Shown piece after piece: positions 21,480 through 33,672 of a stretch of DNA of 64,000 bases (its first letter is position 1; each line of letters opens with the position of its first letter). The position numbers and the translations under genes are program-made. A model generated the notes under the pieces. It was not told the DNA's origin. It worked only from the letters and a program-made list of their open reading frames with translations, and ran no database searches. Origin of the DNA: Gnetum montanum (lineage: Eukaryota; Streptophyta; Gnetopsida; Gnetales; Gnetaceae); NCBI GenBank assembly GCA_015680685.1, contig MNCI01010180.1, forward strand, positions 231,667 through 295,666, written 5' to 3'.

Positions 21480-24400
21480 ATCCTATATAGAATTCCAACA
21501 AAGAGGTGTATAGCAAGGTCTACCATACAACATTTCATAAGGTGTTTTCTTAAAGTTAGCTTGATAATTATTATTTTATGTAAATTTTACCAAAAAAAAT
21601 AAATTTGTTTCAACTATTTATGTAGTTCTTAAAGTAGAAGCTTGAAGAATATCCTTTGAAATCGAATTCATTCTCTCAATTTGGTCATATATTTAGGGAT
21701 AATACATTGAGTTGAGATTTATCATAGAGCCTAAACTTTTTTGAAAAGACTACCAAACTATAGAAGTGAAATGAGGATCTTTGTCAAAAAAAAATTTATT
21801 TAGAACTTCATGCAATATGATAATTTATAATAGGAACAACTAAGTAATCTCTTCTACAATAGCTTTTTATTTCATAGGGAAAAAGTAGGAAGATTTGATC
21901 AAAAGATCTATGACCATAAGGATGGACTCTTTCCTACTTGTAGTATAAGGTAATCTAGCAATGAAGTTCATGCCAATGGTTTTCCATTTTCACATTGGAA
22001 TGGTGTGTAAATATAGATAACCATCAAGACTCTAATGTTATATCTTGAATTGCTAACACACCAAAAGCTTAACCATGTATAAACTTACATCTTTCTTCAT
22101 ACTAGACTATTAATATTATTTCTTGATGTTCTAATACATCTTATTATTACTTGGATGCATCTAATACTTACTCAAGTGAGCCTTGTCAAGTAGTTTCAAT
22201 TAGACTGTAGTAGGCACATATACCTTGTTCTTAAAGCTTAACAAGCTAGAACTATCAATTGAAAGATTTGTAATCTATCATACAACATTTCATTAGGTAT
22301 TTTTTTAAAGTTCACTTGATAACCACTATTGTATGAAAACTTTACCAATGAAACAACTTTGTTTCAAATATCTCTATAGTTCTCAAAGAAAAAGCTTGAA
22401 GCATATCCTCTAAAATCTAATTCATTCTCTCATTCTGATCATATGTTTGGGGATGATACATTGAGATGAGATTTCATGTAGAGCCTAAAATTTTCTAAAA
22501 GGACTACCAAACTGTGGAGGTAAATTGAGGATCTATATCTAATAGAATTTTTTTCAAAACTCCATGTAATATGATAATCTTTGATAGAAGAAACTATGTA
22601 ATATCTTATGCATAGCTTCTTCTTTCATACTCAAAAAGTAGGAATTTTTGGTTAAAAGATCTATGACCATAAGGATGGAGTCTTTTCTACTCCTAGTACA
22701 AGGTAATCTAGTAATGAAATCCATGGTAATGATTTCCCAGTTTCACAATGGAATGGTGTGTGAATATAGATAACCACTAAGCCTTTAATCATCTACTTTA
22801 ATTTTCTGATACATCAAACACTTAACCATATACACACCTACATATTTCTTCATACTACACCATGAATATTATTTCTTAATGTTCTAATACATCTTATACC
22901 TACTTGGATGCATCTGATACTAACTCAAGTGATCCTTCTCAAGTAGTTTCTATTGGAATGTAGCTGGCACATATACTCTATTGTTAAATATTAAAAATAT
23001 AGAATTATCAATTGAAAATTTGTACTCTACTAAAGAAATATTTGTAACCTACCATATAACATTTCATAAGGTGTTTATTTTCAAGTTAGCTTGATGACTA
23101 GTAATATATGTAAGATTTGCCAAAGAAACAACTTTTTTTTAACTACTTATGTAGTTCTCAAAGTAGAAGCTCAAAGAATATCCTTTGAAATCTAATTCAT
23201 TCTCTCAGTCTGATCATTTATTTAGGGATCATACACTAAGCTAAGATTTAGTGTAGAGTCTAAATTTTTTTGAAATGAATACCAAACTATGGAAGTAAAT
23301 TGGGGGTCTTTGTTTAACATAAGTGTGTTTAGAACTCCATGCAATATTATAATCTTTGATAGAAATAACTAAGTAATGTATTTTGTACTAGATTTTTATT
23401 TCATAGTCAAAAAGTAGAAATTTTTGCTCAAAATATCTATGGCAACAAGGATGGAGTCTTTCCTTTTGTTAGTACAAGGTTATCTAGTAACGAAGTACAT
23501 GCTAATGATTTTCCATTTTCACACTAGAATGGTGTGTGAATATAGATAACCACTAAGCCTCTAATGGTCTACTTTGATTTGCTGGTACACCAAACATTTA
23601 ACTACATACACACCTACATCTTTCTTCATACTAGACTATTAATATTATTTCATGATGTTATAATACATCTTAACACTATTTGGATGCATATGATACTTAC
23701 TTAAGTGAGCCTTGTCAAGTAGTTTCTATTGGATTGTAGCTAGAATATACATCCTATTCTTAAATCTCAATAAGCTAGAACTATCAATTAAAAATCTTGA
23801 GTCTACTAGAGAAAGATTTGTAATGTACCATACAACATTTCATAAGGTGTTTCTTTTATGTTAGCTTGATAACTATTGTTGCATGCAAACTTTTCTAATG
23901 GAAGAACTTTGTTTCAACTATCTCTATAGTTCTCAAAGCATAAGCTTAATGCATATCCTCTAAAATCTAATTCATTCTCTTGGTATGATCATATTTTTAG
24001 GGATGATACACTAAGCTAAGATTTAGTGTAAAGCCTAAAATTTTTTGTAAAGACTACCAAAATATGAAATTGAACTAAGGATCTATATCTAATGCAATTT
24101 TGTTTAGAACTTCATGCAATATGATAATCTTTGATAGGAACAACGATTTAATCTTTTCTAGACTAGCTTTTTCTTTCATAGTCAAAAAGTAGAAAATTTT
24201 GGTTAAAAGATCTATGATCACAAGGATGGAGTCTTTCCTACTCCTAGTACAAGGTAATATAGTAATGAAGTCCATGCCAATGATTTTCCATTTTCACATT
24301 GGAATGTTGTGTAAATATAGATAATCACCAAGCCTCTAATTTTCTACTTTGAGTTGCTAACACACAAAACGCTTAGCCATGTACACACCTACATCTTTTT

Positions 24401-24600
24401 TCATACTATACCATTACTATTTTTTCTTATTGCTACTTGTATGCAATTTGATACATCTTATTGCTACTTGTATGCATTTGATACTTACTCAAGTGAGCCT
24501 TGTCAAGTATTTTCTGTTGGACTATAGCTTCCACATACACCCTATTCTTAAATCTTAACAAGCAAGAAACATCAAGTCCACTAGAGAAAGATTTGTAATA
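21480..24600 (-). pseudogene. Four tandem copies of the integrase segment (about 770 bp each)
   Basis: The block containing CATACAACATTTCAT starts at 21524, 22279, 23053 and 23829, giving periods of 755, 774 and 776 bp. Each unit, read on the minus strand, covers the integrase zinc-binding region through the core (MDFITILPCTRSRKDSILVI in the unit at 24075-24275) to a conserved YEMLYGR-like end. Only the leftmost unit continues past that end into the normal C-terminus (RPCYTPLCWN). The three junctions share the same join, with GAAAGATTTGTAA next to the block start, so one tandem duplication was later amplified. All units are full of stops. Confidence 0.85.
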
Positions 24601-24619
24601 TTATCCTAACATCAAGAAT

Positions 24620-25810
24620 TTGAAGATTTCTAAGCACTAATATAATCTTTTAGACTAGATAAGATAGTAAGACTCTAGAGTTTTCTAGCTATCCTACCTA
24701 GTACATCTACAACCTTGTTGCCTTTTCCTAGACGATAGTACACTATGAAGTCAAACTTTGCTAGAAACTCATCTATTACCTCTATCTTATATTCAACTAT
24801 GGCTAATTTATATTGGACTAAAATCTTTTATGATTTTTCTATAAGGTAATTGGTTTACTATATAAGTAATATCTCCATATATTAAAAGCAAAGATAATGG
24901 TACCAAGCTGTATTTAGAAGCATAAGCCATCATCTTATCATCTTTCATGAGAACATCACCTAACCATTATTATCAAGAATTGATGTAGGTATGAAAGGGC
25001 TTACCAAGAACTATTAAGACTAAGATGGGAGTTTAGATCAATCTCTATTTCAACTTCTCAAATGCCTTCTAACAATAATCTAACCAAGAGAAAAAATAAT
25101 TATTTCTAAGAAATCTATGTAGAGGTGTTGTAATCTTAGATAAATCCTATACAAATCTTCTATAATATCCTACTTAATTCAAAAAATTTCTAGCTTCATT
25201 CAGGATGGTTGGAACATTCCACTTCTTAATCATTGTTCTATTAGAAGGATTCACAACTATACCTACATAGGAAACCATATGATTAAGGAAATGTATCTCT
25301 ATCTTTTAGAATGCACACTTGGAAGAATGAGCATACAATTATTAATCTCTAAAGAGCTAAAAAATAATTTTCAAGTGCTCTTTATGATCCTCTCTATCCT
25401 TAGAGTAAATCAAGAGGTCCTCAATGAAGACAATAATAAATTGGTTTAAATAGGGATGTAACACACTATTCATCAAGTGCATAAAAACTAATAGTATATT
25501 AGTGAGTTCAAAGGATATGACTAAGAACTCATAATATTCATATCATTTTTTGGAAGCCCTTTTAGGCACATACTCCTCTTACATCCTATTCTAATGATAA
25601 TCAAACTTCAAATCAATCTTAGAGAACATTTTCAGTTCCTTCAACTAATCAAACATGTTATCGATCTTTGATAGAGGATACTGATTTTTGACTATCATCT
25701 AATTTAGCTATCTATAATCTATACAAAATCTTTAACTATCATCCTTCTTCTTTACAAAGATCATTGATACATCCTAAGGTGGAACACTTGGTCAAATCAT
25801 ATTCATGTGC
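24620..25810 (-). pseudogene. RT and RNase H of the 20924 gypsy element
   Basis: In the sense direction (25810 to 24620) the frames read VSMIFVKKKDDS, FCIDYR, VKNQYPLSKIDNMFDQLKEL-like and MFSKIDLKFDYH, the RT fingers and first aspartate. QFIIVFIEDILIYSKDREDH near 25380-25450 follows, where the second motif is FIED instead of two aspartates. The RNase H part ends near 24690 with a VADALS-like position that is degraded. Many stops. Confidence 0.8.
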
Positions 25811-26560
25811 AATAGGTTCTAAATTTGCACTTTGAGTTCTACCAACTTCACTTGAGACATCTTGTGAGGTTGCTGAGAGATTGGTTAAGTTCGAAGCTTA
25901 AGTGTAGTCTTAAACTCAATATATTTATGAGGAGGCACTCTAGGAAGTTATTTTTTAAATGCATTCAATAACTCATGGACCATTAGAATTAGATCTATCT
26001 TCTACTTATGCTCTTCATGCACCAAGATCATGTAGCAACTAAGATCATGTTTAAGTAATTACTGAACATTCTAACTTGTTACCAAGTTAAGCTTATGTTA
26101 TTTCTTACTGGTTTGAATTGTAACTTCTATTCCAATGGTGGAAATAAGTATGAGAGTATTACTCTTACAATAAAAATATCCTTTGTACCTAGCCAATCAT
26201 TCCATCATAAGAATCACATTATACTCTCCAAGTCCCATCACCATTAGTTCATTGTATTACTTATTATCTTGTATCATTATCTTAGTTGAAGACATCATCT
26301 TAGAAACTACAATACCAAGAGAATGAGTTATCTAAACTATTAAGGAAGAACATATGATTCTAGGCTCAAGCTGTAAATAGTCATAACTCTAGGGTTCACA
26401 AATGAATGGCTAGCACCAAGGGCATACAAGAATAAGAAAGAAGATCCACCAATACTACCTGTAGTATCTATTATAGTATTTGGTTATTCATACAAAGGTT
26501 AATCTATCAAAGCATAGAATTTTTACATATGTTCCAAATCCTTATTTTGAATTATCTTAT
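25811..26560 (-). pseudogene. Protease and linker of the 20924 gypsy element
   Basis: Near 26450-26350 the minus strand reads GSSFLFLYALGASHSFVNPRV, matching the gypsy protease active-site loop (GASHSF), with the catalytic aspartate replaced by leucine. Downstream sequence to 25811 is linker without clear motifs. Confidence 0.6.
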
Positions 26561-26569
26561 TATTATAAG

Positions 26570-27430
26570 AGTTTGTTTCTTTATCAATCTAGTTTGAAAA
26601 TGTTTTATTAGGACATTTATGCTATTGGTGTTTGGTCTTACCATAAGATTGAAAATTTGGAAAGTTACTCCTAAAATATCTAGTCTAAACATAAATTTGA
26701 AATTTGATAGGAGAGTTAAAAGGCAAATTATTGATATCTATAGAAGTCCTAGCCTAATTAGAGTTGCTAGATTTGGTCATAGGTTGGTATCTCCTCTTAA
26801 GTTAATTTGGTTTCTTCTTCTTACCCAAATCTATGTTTCAATCTATAGCCAATGTCTTACTATAATTTACCTCATTCTTAGTTAGAATAAGAGGGAATAA
26901 TTCAACATATATGGATTCAATCAATACATCAATGAAGTGATTGGTTCTCTATTCCTCATCATCCTACTAGTGAGGGTCAAATTGCACCAACTAGAGGAAC
27001 TTTGTATCATACCTTGAAATAGTGAGATCTTCTTAATTTAGGTTGGATAATTGTTTGGTCTTAGCCATCATAAACTTCTTGGATACATATCTTCCTTTGA
27101 ATACTTTAATAAAGTCAATCCACTTCATCTCTCTATGCACTCAGCCTCTAGCAATCCTAGTTATATGCCACCAATAGTTAGATACATCTTTTAGTTGATG
27201 AGTAGCCAAATAAATTTATTGTACCAAAACAAAACTTATGATCTAGAAAGATTCTTCCACCTTATGTAGCCACTTCAAATGTACTATAGAATAGATAAGA
27301 ATTTTAACCTCCTAATTTACTTGATGAGCTCTTGCTCAATGGAACTTACACTAGTAGGTGAGTTGTCAACTTGATATTATTTACTATTTCTAACATTAGG
27401 TTGATTTTCACTCCTCAAATAAGTGAATAT
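26570..27430 (-). pseudogene. gag of the 20924 gypsy element
   Basis: The sense-direction frames read REMKWIDFIKVFKGRYVSKKFM, MAKTKQLSNLNQEDLTIS-like and YDTKFLQLVQF, the typical retrotransposon gag core, and then a zinc-knuckle trace SYGKTKHQ-HKCPNKT near 26600. Cysteines of the knuckle are partly lost. Frames are interrupted. Confidence 0.7.
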
Positions 27431-27526
27431 TTTTTACATTAAATCATTTTGAGAGACTTACCCATTGGGTTGTTTGGGATTTTTCCTATATAAGGTCTTA
27501 AAGATTATTCTTAGCAACATCCTATA

Positions 27527-28002
27527 TGTAATGTCCCCATTCCCAAATGGTGTAGTTGCCTAATGAAGATGATATTTCTTCATAAGTAATCTTGAGATTA
27601 GTGTAACAAGGCTTGAAAAGGGTAGTTGTAATTAAGACCTAAAAAGGCTTGTTGTAATCATAGAAATGCCTCTTGAGGTAACCTTTGGAGGTTTGACATA
27701 AGATATTTATACATGGAAATTAAACCTTATATTCGCATGGAGTTGTGGGGCTAGTAAAAGATGAGTAATAGGTGTTGGGTAAAGTAAAATAGGAAGAGGA
27801 CTGGCCATCCTTTCTAGTCAACTAGAGGTCTAACCATGGTGGCTATGCTAGATTACCTATAATGGACAGATGCCAAAGGAAGAAAACCCCAAGGAACATC
27901 TAGAGCAATCCAATATACTATTCTACATTAATAAATCATTCTTTCCTTTTTCCTTTTGTATTTTCTCTATTATTTTCTTTATGCTTAATGTCAAACATTA
28001 CA
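27527..28002 (+). repeat. LTR X with 8-bp terminal inverted repeats
   Basis: It starts TGTAATGT and ends ACATTACA, a perfect 8-bp inverted repeat, and spans 476 bp. Its first 420 bases align in reverse complement with 52670-53091. Flanking pentamers (CTATA and CATAT) do not match, so a TSD is not shown. Orientation as plus is arbitrary. Confidence 0.75.
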
Positions 28003-29942
28003 CATATTTGATGTTTGGTAGATTATCTTTAAGGATCGAAAACTTACAATGGGGTTGAATAAGTTTCCCAATAAAAATTTCTCCTACCACACAAACACAC
28101 CAACTTTTATGTGGTTCCCCAACTTGGATACATCCATAGTTGGAGGGTAGATTCCTTGCATACCTTTGGACTTTATTTCTTCCAAAATGTGCTTTGTAGG
28201 GCATCACACCTATACAAGCTTTGAGATCTACTTTAGAGTGTTTCATTGCTACAAAACCACTCTACCTTGCAAGGTTCCAACAAGCTTAGAATGTGGTTTT
28301 AAGGATCCCATAACCTTCACAATATTGAGCTCCACTTTGGAATTTTTTAATGTTGCAAAACCAGTCAATCCTATAGGATCTCAACAAGCTTAATATAAAG
28401 AATCATATCAACCCATCAGGGTAATAAGAAAGAATGTAAAAAGCAAGAAAATAATGTAACTACAATTACAAGACCTTGTCATTTAGGCTCAACTTAGCAT
28501 ACAAATAGGCAAATTATGTGATAATGAAGGATAAGAATACAATAACATAGATATGAAAATGCTTATTTTGATGTTAGTAGTGTTGTTTTAATTCCCAAGA
28601 GTTTGGAGTCTTCTTGTAGCATTGGAATTTCTTCATAACCATTGGAATTTTACAATGAATATTGAATGGCTAGAGTAGATGTCTTCTTCATGCAAAGATG
28701 TCTACTTGATATTCACTTCAACTTGAGGGAGATGTCTCCTTTAAAAGTGGGATGTCTCTTGGGAGATCTCTTTTGCAATGGAGACATCTTCTAAAAATAA
28801 TAGATGTCTCCTTAATTTTTTCACTTTGTCTTTGAGGTTTCATCTTGTCAAATTATCTTATTTGAAATCCTCAAAGAAACTTCATTTAACTCATAGGCTT
28901 TATTTTTATCCATGCTTACTCATGCTCTCATCTTGTTCATGTAGTCTCTACTTTGGCATCTCTTTGTAGATCTCATTTCTTGAATTCTCATTCAGGCCTT
29001 GCAAAATCATCCCATTCCATAAATATTATATGTTGTCTATTTTCCTTAAGGGTTTGACATACCAAAAGGTCAAAAATCTTCCCCTTTTTAGTGATTTCCA
29101 AAAATTTAGAAAATGGGTGAGCTGATAAACAATTTAAATAACAATAACTAATAAAAATATTAAGACATAAATTTTAGTGGTAGCTAGGGTTATAACTAGG
29201 ATAATGGCTCTAAAGCTCAAGGCATAGGGTAGAGATTGCATGAAATTTAAAATGAAACTATACTATGTAAAGGTAAAACCTATCTCCATAATAATGCAAC
29301 AAAACACATAATCATGATATAGAAGCATAATTTGTCCATAAAATATCCACAAACTATCGACAATACATACAACTACTAGAATATCTTGAACATGTACAAA
29401 AACCACATATGTGCAAGTCCACAATGAAAACCACATATGTGTACATCATCAAAAATTTTCTCCCCCTTTTTAGAAATCATAAAAAAGGACTCTAATCATT
29501 GACCTTACTCACATCATCTGAATCTTCATCCATAGTAGCTGTAGCTCGAGAAGGTATGTAGGTCTCCTCCTGATCATCATCACTAATGGTAATAGTGTTG
29601 AACATGTGCTACTCATCACCATCATCTGAATAAGATAATAGGACTCCTCTTCTCTACATACACATTGAGGTTCCTCTTGCCTTTAAGTAAAGGCATGTCA
29701 AGAATGGGCACATCCCTCTACTAAATCAATAAGATGATGAGGTGAGAGTGTCCAAGGATTCTCTCCTTAATGAGAAAATTCAACATGTCATAATAGAGAG
29801 TATGACCCAAGTCCAATGGTTGTCCTATAAGAAGGTAGTACAAAAAAAATGACTAGGCATGCAACAAATAGTTATATCTTTTCCCTTTTACAATGATGTT
29901 ATACAAAGCAATGAGTGATAGGATGGAAGCATTTGGGACCAT
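28003..29942. repeat. LTR-like and spacer sequence, unassigned
   Basis: No gene is supported. The left part around 28040-28060 resembles the start of plant copia-type LTRs (CTTACAATGGGGTTGAATAAG). Two similar purine tracts on the minus strand, AAAAAGGGG near 29085 and AAAAAGGGGGAG near 29460, look like duplicated polypurine tracts. AGATGTCT octamers cluster at about 28680-28810. An acidic minus-strand tail (DEDSDDVSKVND) ends just right of the second tract. Confidence 0.35.
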
Positions 29943-30545
29943 CTAACTTCTAAAAATCCTCTTGCTATGAAGAGACACTAACTTCCCCAACAAATTATCA
30001 CAAAATTCATCTTGGGAGATGTGAATTACACCATTCATAAAAATGTCATCCATGGAATCAATGGTGACCATAAACACATTAGCACTAGAAATCCTAAGAA
30101 GTGCATTGACAACTTGAGGAGATACATTGATTGGAAAACCTCCAACCATGATAGTAAAGGCCCCAACAGAAGCATTCATAATGACTATGTTGCTATAAAA
30201 TTCTCTAATGAGAATTTTGGGCACATAAAAATTCATAGAGATAAATGTGACCCAATTCAATACTTGAAAGAAAGCCATCAATACCTTTTGCCTATGTTGC
30301 AAGAAAGTAAGATAACACTTAGAGATGATGGAAATAGTTCAGGTTACCTCAAATTGGTGCTAGACATTGATGGATCTGAACTGGGGGTTGTAGGTGCTTA
30401 AATTGCTGGTGGATGCTCCCTTTGAGCTCTTCTTTGGTGGCTCCCTTGATGTTCCAACATTCGTGTGGGCCATGGTAGCACAAGTCACTATCATTAGTGA
30501 GACCTTGGTGAAATTGCCTTGGATGTCTATGTTAAAATAAGTCAA
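29943..30545 (-). pseudogene. Putative plant transposon protein domain (PF20167-like) fragment
   Basis: Two minus-strand frames (30545-30360 and 30302-29943) together resemble the 'putative plant transposon protein' domain found in many plant retroelement ORFs. Seen residues include FISMNFYVPKILIREFYSNIVIMNASVG, then GFPINVSPQVVNALLRI, the recognisable FYSN and VSP-NALL signature. The first frame is a serine/proline-rich N-terminus (REPPKKSSKGAST). A frameshift separates the two. The domain's biochemical role is not known; I assign it by family appearance only. Confidence 0.55.
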
Positions 30546-31796
30546 AATAAGGGTCTAGATTTATATAATCACACTTAATGAGGATTTTTAACAAAGAAAT
30601 AGACATCTTTTTGAAAGATAGTTATCTCTTCCATACTTAAAACTACAGGTAGATGTCTCTTTTGAAGAGTAGATGTCTTTGCTATGGTGAACAAAAACTT
30701 AGATAGATGTCTTGTTTGTGGAGTAGATGGATCTTGGGAGACATCTTGTTTTCAATGTAGACATTGAAACACCACAAAAATTTTCATGTTATGACCATTT
30801 TTTGCAATGTAGCCCTTACCCCATGAAACTTGAGGCAAAGCTTGATTGTAAATGTGAAGATTGTAACACATGAGAAGCAATCTCACATATTTCATAGTTT
30901 TAGAGCTAACAAATGCCTCATAAGTAGTTAAAGCCTCATTCCCTAAGTGAAATAAGTCACATCGTGTCTATATTTGAACTTGGTAGATCAAAAATGCCTT
31001 TTGGAATGCCAAAAATGGAAATTTAATTGGTTTCATGGGAGGTATACACTTTTCTATGCTAGAAAAACTTAGCATGGAGGGGTATAGATCTCACCAACCC
31101 CTAGCATGGAGGGGTGTGGATCACCTACTCCTAGCATGGAAGGGAAAACCTTAGCATGGAGTGGTATGGTGGTATTTATACTTAGCATGAAAACTTCACC
31201 CCCAACATGGAAACTACATGCCCAATGTAGAGACTGCATGCCCCTAGTGTAGAAGCCACATGCATAAGATTTTAACATTCCATGCAGTAAAACATTGACC
31301 ATGCACTCCAGCGAGGATGAAAAAAGGCCTAGCATAGAATATTTGCCTCCAACATAGATGGTGTGCTCCTGTTACTATTTATAGTAAATGGAATGGCCAT
31401 TAAGGTTTTCCACTTTCCATACATAGTAACCCCCCAAATCGGTCACCCATCTCACTTGTATGTGGTAAAAATTTGCAGCCAATATGTCAGCCAAATTATA
31501 GCCAATTTGTAGCAAAAATGAAGGTTCAAAACCTAGAAAAATGAACATCCAACACCATTTTCAGGTTCCACATCCTTGGCATTCACACACTTTGGCAATT
31601 GTAGCACCTAAGAGCTCTTTCACCCTCACAAAAATGTAGAGTCTTAGGTCTTCTTAGCATGGAACCCCTTATGGCCTTGTAACATCCATTACCCCCCTTG
31701 AGTTTTGTGAGTTTTTAGTTTCTACACTACACTCCTAGGATCTCCAATTGCTAGTGTGAAGCACTTTGGTAGCTAAATCCTTCACATTTCTTAGAT

Positions 31797-31848
31797 CCCT
31801 TCCTCCCTCCCTCATCCCACCCCCCCCCTCCCCCCCCAAACCCCCCCG
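31797..31848. repeat. C-rich low-complexity tract
   Basis: Runs of 9, 8 and 7 cytosines are separated by T or AAA. The minus strand therefore has several G runs that could form a G-quadruplex. Confidence 0.9.
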
Positions 31849-32756
31849 GTCACTACAGTGATTAATGTTGTAGATCTAGAGTAGTAGTAGAGGAGGTTTG
31901 ATAACATTAGAAGTAGCATGAAATTTGGATCATGGAGTTGGTTGCATTGACTTAAATGGACCTTGAACCCTTGTCTAAGTGAACCCATTTTGCTCTTCCA
32001 TGGGTACTCCATGTACACATCTCTTAAACTCATTCTTTATTTTTTAATAAAGTTATAAGATTTTAGTTGTGTGTGCAATTTACAGTTGCTTTCTAGATTT
32101 TTGGATCTACATTCATATTTTTGCATTATTCATTTTTTGATCTTGTAAGTCCTTGAGTGATCTACTAGACCATCTAGGATACCTCAAATCCCATTTTTCA
32201 AAGGCCTTGGGGATTCAAGGTTAAAGCTATGCATTGAGATTTTCAGTTTTTCAATAACCAAAGTTTTTAGTCACTATAGTTTTCTAGCACTATAAGGAGG
32301 ACCTTTGCCTAATTTCTACATCTAAATTAGTTTGCCCTATTGCCAACATTGCCTTTTATTTCAAAAATCTACAATTTTGACATTAAAACCTTTAAAACCT
32401 ACAAATCCTAATGTTGCCACTCATACCCCTTGCATAGAAGCCTAGTGTGAAATTTAGAAGTGTTTGGGTTTTCATAATTTTCATAACAATTGTTGTGAAA
32501 TTTAAAGCCAGTGTTGGTTTGAAATTTCAAATTTAACCCCCATTGCTGCCAATATTTTCTTGATTTTTCTAGCATTTGTGGATTTAACATTCACATCCCC
32601 ATCCCCACTTGTTGAGAAAATTAGCAACTTCACAAACCATCTTTTTGTGGAAAGTCAAAATTTCCACTTTGGATTTCAACCCCTCCCCCATACCAAAGGT
32701 GAAAGAAAAGGTGTAAGACCTCCCATCTTAGCCCCACTCTCTTTCCCCTTGCTAAA

Positions 32757-33060
32757 TATAGCATAGGTATAGCTAGGAAGCCCAGTGTGGATGGGTTTTG
32801 ATATCACCCTTATGTCATTTTTAGTAAAGGGGTATACCCCCTTTAAAAACCACCTTACTATTTATAGTGAATAACTTGTTTTAGCGGTTTTTATCATTTT
32901 TAACCTTTTCACCTATTTCTTTCCCCCATAGTAAACCTCAACATAGGTGTAGCTAGGGAGCCTAGTGTGAGTGAGGTTTGGCACCAACATTTTGCCATTT
33001 TTAGTAAAAGGGGTACACCCCTCTTGACCCCCACTTACTATTTATAATAAGTGACCCGTA
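32757..33060. repeat. Two-copy direct repeat, period about 180 bp
   Basis: A block beginning near 32760 (ATAGGTATAGCTAGGAAGCC) and including TTTTTAGTAAAGGGGTATAC and TACTATTTATAGT recurs near 32942 with substitutions. Confidence 0.75.
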
Positions 33061-33165
33061 TTTAGCCATTTTTTCTTCTTTAAGACATTTTTAAATTTCA
33101 ATTAGTGAAATTTTCACTTTTTCCACCTTTTGTAATCTTTTCAAGCCATTTTTAGCATCGTAACC

Positions 33166-33672
33166 ATGTCTTTCAATCGATCAACCGTACTGTCTCTTAA
33201 CTTGACAAACATGGTATTTAGCAAAGATGTAGTTTATGTTTATGACCTAAAAGACCCCATGATTATAGAACAAAGGAAATTTCTTAGGAAAAGAGGTAAA
33301 AGCCTAGATTTTACAATTATTAATGAGGAATTATACAACTTCCTCTATGCCAAGATACATGCTAATATATTAATATCATACTCTGAATATGATGCTAAGC
33401 ATCAATCAAAATCATATGCTGGGATGCAAAAGAATACATCTCATCCCCTTTATGACCAGATTTACGTCTTAGAATTTTATGCAAAAATGCTCATACAACT
33501 CATAGAGGTTGATGAGTTTAGTAATGGAATTGGTTTAGAGGATCGACAAGAGGAGGAAGAGGAGTTTGAGGCTGAACAGGAGCTAGACATTTTCATTGGA
33601 AGCCTTTTCCAATCTCTGGCTTCTAAAACAACCACACTGAACTCCACATTTCTTACCTCATTGATGGAATAG
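33166..33672 (+). pseudogene. gag N-terminal ORF of a Tat/Ogre-like relic
   Basis: This 168-residue frame starts MSFNRSTV and is the counterpart of the minus-strand ORF 46974-47459 in the element at 39863. Both have a segment of about 30 residues on an N-terminal helix (EELYNFLYAKIHANILIS versus LEQYNFICVKIQANLHID), then a long acidic region (EDRQEEEEEFEAEQELD here). The frame is open but the following gag parts are interrupted. The role is inferred as gag N-terminus from position. Confidence 0.6.

Larger units (their letters stand above)
20924..27520 (-). mobile_element. Decayed Ty3/gypsy chromovirus-like element with expanded integrase
   Basis: Minus-strand order from the right is gag (about 27430 to 26570), protease (about 26450-26350), RT and RNase H (25810 to 24620), integrase (24600 to 21480, present as four tandem units) and a chromodomain-like tail ending near 20930, then PPT and LTR. 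Stops and frameshifts are numerous throughout. The 5' LTR is not identified; the adjacent 27527-28002 LTR has no recognisable PBS beside it. Confidence 0.85.
30560..33165. other. Noncoding repeat-derived stretch
   Basis: No gene is supported. It holds AGATGTCT/AGACATCT motifs (30603-30770), repeated TAGCATGGAGGGG motifs (31070-31170), a C-rich tract (31797-31848) and a two-copy repeat (32757-33060). It precedes the plus-strand gag relic and may contain its 5' LTR, but ends and PBS were not found. Confidence 0.45.

Noticed and set aside
30012-30401. 129-residue plus-strand frame as a gene
   Set aside because: It is antisense to the transposon-protein fragment, whose residues are recognisable; the plus-strand product is not.
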